A DNA stretch of 64,000 nt, taken from assembly GCA_963848525.1 (NCBI GenBank), contig CAWKDZ010000002.1:310001-374000 (forward strand), written 5' to 3'. The stretch comes from JACCTU01 sp963848525. Its GTDB lineage: Bacteria > Actinomycetota > Thermoleophilia > Gaiellales > Gaiellaceae. A model generated the notes under the pieces. That model saw only the letters and a list, made by a program, of their open reading frames with translations, had not been told where the DNA came from and made no database searches. This document shows, piece by piece, positions 60,982 to 64,000 of the stretch (positions within the stretch are counted from its first letter, which is position 1; the number at the start of each line of letters is the position of its first letter). The position numbers were made by a program, and so were the translations under genes.

Positions 60982-62276
60982 TCCGCCCCGCCGAGCTGAT
61001 CCAGCGCAAACGCGACGGCGGTGAGCTGACCCCCGAGGAGCTGACCGAGCTCGTGCTCGGCTACGCCCGCGACGAGGTCCCCGACTACCAGCTGGCCGCG
61101 TTCTGCATGGCCGTCTTCTTCCGCGGGCTGACGCCGGCTGAGACGTTCGCGCTGACCGACGCGATCGTGCGAAGCGGCGACACGCTCGACCTGCACGGTG
61201 CCCTCGGGCGGACGGTCGTCGACAAGCACTCGACCGGCGGCGTCGGAGACAAGACGTCGATCGCAGTCGGGCCGATCGTCGCGGCCTGCGGCGTCCCGTT
61301 CGGGAAGATGAGCGGGCGCGGGCTCGGCCACACCGGCGGCACTCTGGACAAGCTCGAGGCGATCCCCGGCTTCAGGGTCGAGCTCTCCGAGCAGGAGTTC
61401 GTCGACCAGGTCCGCGAGGTCGGGCTCGCGATCATCGGGCAGACCGGCGATCTCGTTCCCGCCGACAAGCGGTTGTACGCGCTCCGCGATGTGACCGCGA
61501 CCGTCGACAACGTGCAGCTGATCGCTGCCAGCATCATGTCGAAGAAGATCGCCGCCGGCGCCGACGCGATCGTGCTCGACGTCAAGGTCGGCGACGGTGC
61601 CTTCATGAAGACGCTGGACCAGGCGCGAGCCCTCGCGGAGACGATGCGCGAGCTCGGGAAGCGGGCCGGCAGACGCGTGGCCTGTCTGCTCACCGACATG
61701 GACCAGCCGCTCGGGCAGGCCGTCGGCAACGCGCTCGAGCTGCACGAGGCGCGGGCGACGCTGCGCGGTGAGGGGCCGGAGGATTTCACCGAGCTCGTTC
61801 TCGCCGCTTCCGGTCAGCTGCTCGCCTTCTCCGACCTCGGCGTCGACGCGGCCGAGGGCCGCACCCGGGCCGAGACCGCGGTCCGCGACGGTTCCGCGCT
61901 CGAGCGCTTCGAGCGCTGGATCCGCGCCCAGGGCGGTGACCCCGCGGAGGACGCGCTTCCGCGGGCCGCGACCGTCCGGCCGGTCCCTGCGCCCGAGAGC
62001 GGGTACGTCCGCTCGCTCCGCGCGTTGCCGGTCGGGAACGCCGCGCTCGAGCTCGGCGCCGGCCGGCTCCGCAAGGACGACCCGATCGACCACGCTGTCG
62101 GCGTCGTCTGCCTGCGCAAGCGCGGCGACCAGGTCGAGCGCGGCGAGCGGCTCGCGGAGGTGCATGCCCGCACCGAAGCGGAGGCCGAGCGTGGGGCGGC
62201 CTCAGTGCTCGCCGCCTACGAGCTCGGGCCGAAGGCTCCCAAGACGCGCCCGATCGTGCTCGAGCTCGTCGGCTGA
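60978..62276 (+). CDS. deoA: Thymidine / pyrimidine-nucleoside phosphorylase
   Basis: 432 residues, GTGA overlap. N-terminal helical domain LIQRKRDGGELTPEEL, then VVDKHSTGGVGDKTSIAVGP, SGRGLGHTGGTLDKLEAIPGF and ADKRLYALRDVTATVD: the phosphorolysis site. The C-terminal lobe is short-chain type (about 430, like bacterial PDP). It releases deoxyribose-1-phosphate from thymidine or deoxyuridine, the substrate of deoB, so the operon serves nucleoside salvage or breakdown. Confidence 0.93.
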   Translation: MIRPAELIQRKRDGGELTPEELTELVLGYARDEVPDYQLAAFCMAVFFRGLTPAETFALTDAIVRSGDTLDLHGALGRTVVDKHSTGGVGDKTSIAVGPIVAACGVPFGKMSGRGLGHTGGTLDKLEAIPGFRVELSEQEFVDQVREVGLAIIGQTGDLVPADKRLYALRDVTATVDNVQLIAASIMSKKIAAGADAIVLDVKVGDGAFMKTLDQARALAETMRELGKRAGRRVACLLTDMDQPLGQAVGNALELHEARATLRGEGPEDFTELVLAASGQLLAFSDLGVDAAEGRTRAETAVRDGSALERFERWIRAQGGDPAEDALPRAATVRPVPAPESGYVRSLRALPVGNAALELGAGRLRKDDPIDHAVGVVCLRKRGDQVERGERLAEVHARTEAEAERGAASVLAAYELGPKAPKTRPIVLELVG

Positions 62277-62287
62277 CCCGCCGCGAC

Positions 62288-62293
62288 TAGCCT
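62288..62293 (+). promoter_or_regulatory. Leaderless -10 box for mutM
   Basis: TAGCCT, 6 nt before GTG 62300. Confidence 0.55.
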
Positions 62294-62299
62294 GGGCGC

Positions 62300-63196
62300 G
62301 TGCCCGAGCTTCCCGAGGTCGAGACGGTCAGGGCGAGCCTCGGCCCGGTCCTCAGCGGCCGGACCTTCGCGCATGTCGAGATCACCGACGCGCGGCTGAC
62401 GCGGCCGTTCGACCCGAACGCGGTCGCCCAGGCGCTCACGGGCGAGCGCGTCGACGCCGTGGGCCGGCGCGGCAAGTATCTGATTGTCCGGTTCGTGAGC
62501 GGTCGTGTGCTCCTGGTTCACCTCCGGATGACGGGGAGCTTTCGGCACGCACCTGCGGGCAGCCCCGGCGACGACCCGCACGTACGCGCAGTTGTCAGGC
62601 TAGACGACGGCTCGGACGTCACGTACCGCGACGTCCGGCGCTTCGGCACGTGGCTCCTGACGGAGACCGCCGAGCTCGACGAGTACCTCGCGGCGCGGCT
62701 CGGGCGTGAGCCGCTCGAGCGCGGGTTCGGCCCGGCCGCACTCGCGGCGCGGCTCGCGGGGCGGCGGGCGCCGCTGAAGGCGGCACTGCTCGATCAGCGC
62801 ACCGTCGCGGGCCTCGGCAACATCTACGTCGACGAGGCGCTCTGGCGCGCCCGCCTCCATCCGCTCACGCCCGCCGGCGACGTGACCGCCGACGACGCGC
62901 GCGCGCTCGTCCGCGGAATCCGGGCTGCACTGCGGCTGGGCATCGCCCGGCAGGGTGCGACCCTGAGCGACTACGCGCAGCCGGACGGCCGCCGCGGCCG
63001 CATGCAGGACGAGTTCAGGGTCTACGGCCGCGAAGGCGAGCCGTGCGACCGCTGCGGGACGCCGATCGAGAAGACGCGCGCGGGCGGCCGCGGCACGTGG
63101 TACTGCCCCACGTGCCAGCCGCTCCGAGTCGGTCAGGCTGCGCGCGCCAGCCCGTCGAGCCGGCCCGCGCGGTCGAGGCGCGAGAGCTCCGCGTAG
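62300..63196 (+). CDS. mutM: Formamidopyrimidine-DNA glycosylase
   Basis: 298 residues. Pro-Glu-Leu-Pro-Glu (PELPEVETVR) puts the catalytic Pro2 and Glu3 directly after the start. Also GKYLIVRF, LVHLRMTGSF, GLGNIYVDEALW and a C-terminal zinc finger CDRCGTPIEKTRAGGRGTWYCPTCQ with four Cys. It removes oxidised purines such as 8-oxoG. The frame continues 24 residues past the finger and overlaps the minus-strand glutaredoxin by 64 bases. Leaderless start, 6 nt after TAGCCT. Confidence 0.95.
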   Translation: MPELPEVETVRASLGPVLSGRTFAHVEITDARLTRPFDPNAVAQALTGERVDAVGRRGKYLIVRFVSGRVLLVHLRMTGSFRHAPAGSPGDDPHVRAVVRLDDGSDVTYRDVRRFGTWLLTETAELDEYLAARLGREPLERGFGPAALAARLAGRRAPLKAALLDQRTVAGLGNIYVDEALWRARLHPLTPAGDVTADDARALVRGIRAALRLGIARQGATLSDYAQPDGRRGRMQDEFRVYGREGEPCDRCGTPIEKTRAGGRGTWYCPTCQPLRVGQAARASPSSRPARSRRESSA

Positions 63197-63390
63197 CCGC
63201 CGATCGGCCGTCCGTCGATCACGATCTGCGGCACCGTCCAGCCTCCGGCCACGTCGAGCAGCTTCTGGCGGAAGCCGACCGCGTCGTCCAGGCTGATCTC
63301 CTCGTACTCGAGCCCCCGCGAGTCGAGCAACGCCTTCGCCCGCACGCAGAAGCCACACCAGCGCGTCGTATAGATCTGGATGTCTGCCAT
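63133..63390 (-). CDS. Glutaredoxin-like protein
   Basis: 85 residues. Thioredoxin fold with Cys-Gly-Phe-Cys active site (TTRWCGFCVRAKALL, first Cys at residue 12), the cis-Pro TVPQIVIDG and GGYAEL substrate strand. Close to the mycoredoxin/glutaredoxin group of short-form thiol proteins, which in actinobacteria can use mycothiol; the partner is not read here. Overlaps the 3' tail of mutM on the opposite strand. Confidence 0.85.
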   Translation of the reverse strand: MADIQIYTTRWCGFCVRAKALLDSRGLEYEEISLDDAVGFRQKLLDVAGGWTVPQIVIDGRPIGGYAELSRLDRAGRLDGLARAA

Positions 63391-63436
63391 CCCTGGTGTA
63401 ACGGGCGAGGGCCCGAATCGGGTCCTGCCTCGCTTC

Positions 63437-63442
63437 TACACT
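63437..63442 (+). promoter_or_regulatory. Leaderless -10 box for recO
   Basis: TACACT, 6 nt before GTG 63449. Confidence 0.6.
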
Positions 63443-63448
63443 GGCTTC

Positions 63449-64000
63449 GTGGCCGGAAGGACGTACCGGACGGAGGCCGTCGTGCTCCGCTCCATGAGGT
63501 TCGGAGAGGCCGACCGCGTCCTGCACCTCTACACGCTCGAACGGGGGCGCATCGGCGCGGTTGCGAAGGGGATCCGCCGCACGAAGTCGAGGTTCGGCGC
63601 GCGGCTCGAGCCGCTCTCCCACGTCGAGGCGATGCTCCACCAAGGAAGCGGCGAACTCCAGACGGTGACGGGCGTCGAGCTGATCCGCTCCCACCACGAC
63701 GCGCGCGAGGACGCCTATCGGCTCGCAGTCGGCCTGATCTCGGCCGAGGCGATGCTGCGGCTCTTCACCGAGCAGGAGGGAAACCCGCGCGCGTTCGAGG
63801 CGCTGACGAAGCTCCTCGACCTGCTCGACGGGCTCCCCTCGCGCGCGCCGGCGCGGCCGGCGCTCGACCCGCTCGCGCTCGCGTTCCAGCTCAAGCTGCT
63901 CTGGGTCGCGGGCTACCTCCCGCACCTGACGAGCTGCGCGAACTGCGGCCGCGGGGACGAGCTGATCGGCTACTCGCCGCGCGCGGGCGGCGCGGTCTGC
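63449..64000 (+). CDS. recO: DNA repair protein RecO (3' end cut by window)
   Basis: 184 codons, open at the window end. N-terminal OB-fold EAVVLRSMRFGEADRVLHLY, then KGIRRTKSRFGARLEPLSH and the start of the C-terminal domain with CANCG, the first half of its zinc-binding Cys set. It anneals single-stranded DNA and loads RecA with RecFR. The GTG is 6 nt after TACACT. It is divergent from the glutaredoxin gene. Confidence 0.92.
   Translation, partial: MAGRTYRTEAVVLRSMRFGEADRVLHLYTLERGRIGAVAKGIRRTKSRFGARLEPLSHVEAMLHQGSGELQTVTGVELIRSHHDAREDAYRLAVGLISAEAMLRLFTEQEGNPRAFEALTKLLDLLDGLPSRAPARPALDPLALAFQLKLLWVAGYLPHLTSCANCGRGDELIGYSPRAGGAVC

Overview
The window is 64 kb of very GC-rich, gene-dense bacterial DNA with many GTG (and some TTG) start codons, 1- to 17-base gene overlaps (often GTGA or ATGA), actinobacterial marker genes (steA/steB next to pyrG, tlyA-nadK-recN) and a fused aroK-aroB. 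I infer a member of the Actinomycetota, most likely Thermoleophilia (Gaiellales/Solirubrobacterales-like). That placement rests on gene content and was not tested by a phylogeny. I saw no phage, insertion sequence or CRISPR array. The sequence looks like ordinary chromosome, probably from a draft or environmental assembly, because several essential genes carry single-base frame errors.

Layout. 1-3751 (minus): Flp/Tad pilus locus with two nearly identical pilins, TadE, a TadG-like protein, CpaB and CpaE (cut by the window edge), preceded by palindromic candidate operators. 4078-6695 (plus): a membrane-anchored M15-like peptidase, a DUF192 protein and a hydrolase. 6713-12049 (minus): tRNA-Gln, an HD-domain protein, a membrane protein and a heterodimeric ABC exporter. 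12072-14009: a hydrolase/cyclase fusion converging on a uracil-DNA glycosylase. 14029-20958: histidine degradation (ftcD, hutH, hutU, hutI) with a FAD/Rieske oxidoreductase on the opposite strand. 20963-28497: small membrane protein, cupin, MBL hydrolase, hisS, aspS, coiled-coil protein, RlpA-like protein, mnmA. 28513-30118: DUF948 protein, anti-sigma-like protein and a SigB/SigF-type sigma factor.

30148-38641: alaS (heavily frame-disrupted), ruvX, mltG, then aroE-aroC-aroKB-aroQ and an M24 peptidase. 38652-43439: efp, a 2H phosphoesterase-like protein, a carboxyltransferase-like/BCCP fusion, accC and nusB. 43396-48744: ion channel (minus), polyprenyl synthase, tlyA, nadK, recN. 48741-56139: steA, SRPBCC protein, steB, a GT2/MraY-like fusion, pyrG, an M20 peptidase and a DUF3866 protein. 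56233-64000: aldo/keto reductase, ald, a 48-residue membrane protein (minus), deoB, two methyltransferases, thymidine phosphorylase, mutM, glutaredoxin (minus) and recO (cut by the window edge).

How genes work together. hutH, hutU, hutI and ftcD give the whole route from histidine to glutamate by formimino transfer. aroKB, aroQ, aroE and aroC cover four consecutive-to-late shikimate steps plus chorismate synthase. Thymidine phosphorylase and deoB release and isomerise deoxyribose-1-phosphate. The biotin-carrier fusion and accC form the biotin half of an acyl-CoA carboxylase; the carrier's carboxyltransferase-like part has lost its metal and catalytic residues.

Two signals run through the window. 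First, at least 16 gene starts lie exactly 6 or 7 nt after a TANNNT box, as expected for leaderless mRNAs. In three divergent pairs the two opposing boxes share one TA step. Second, frame errors: single ones in seven genes (HD protein, ABC exporter, uracil glycosylase, hutI, aroC, tlyA, and perhaps the M20 start), and about ten packed into the first kilobase of alaS.
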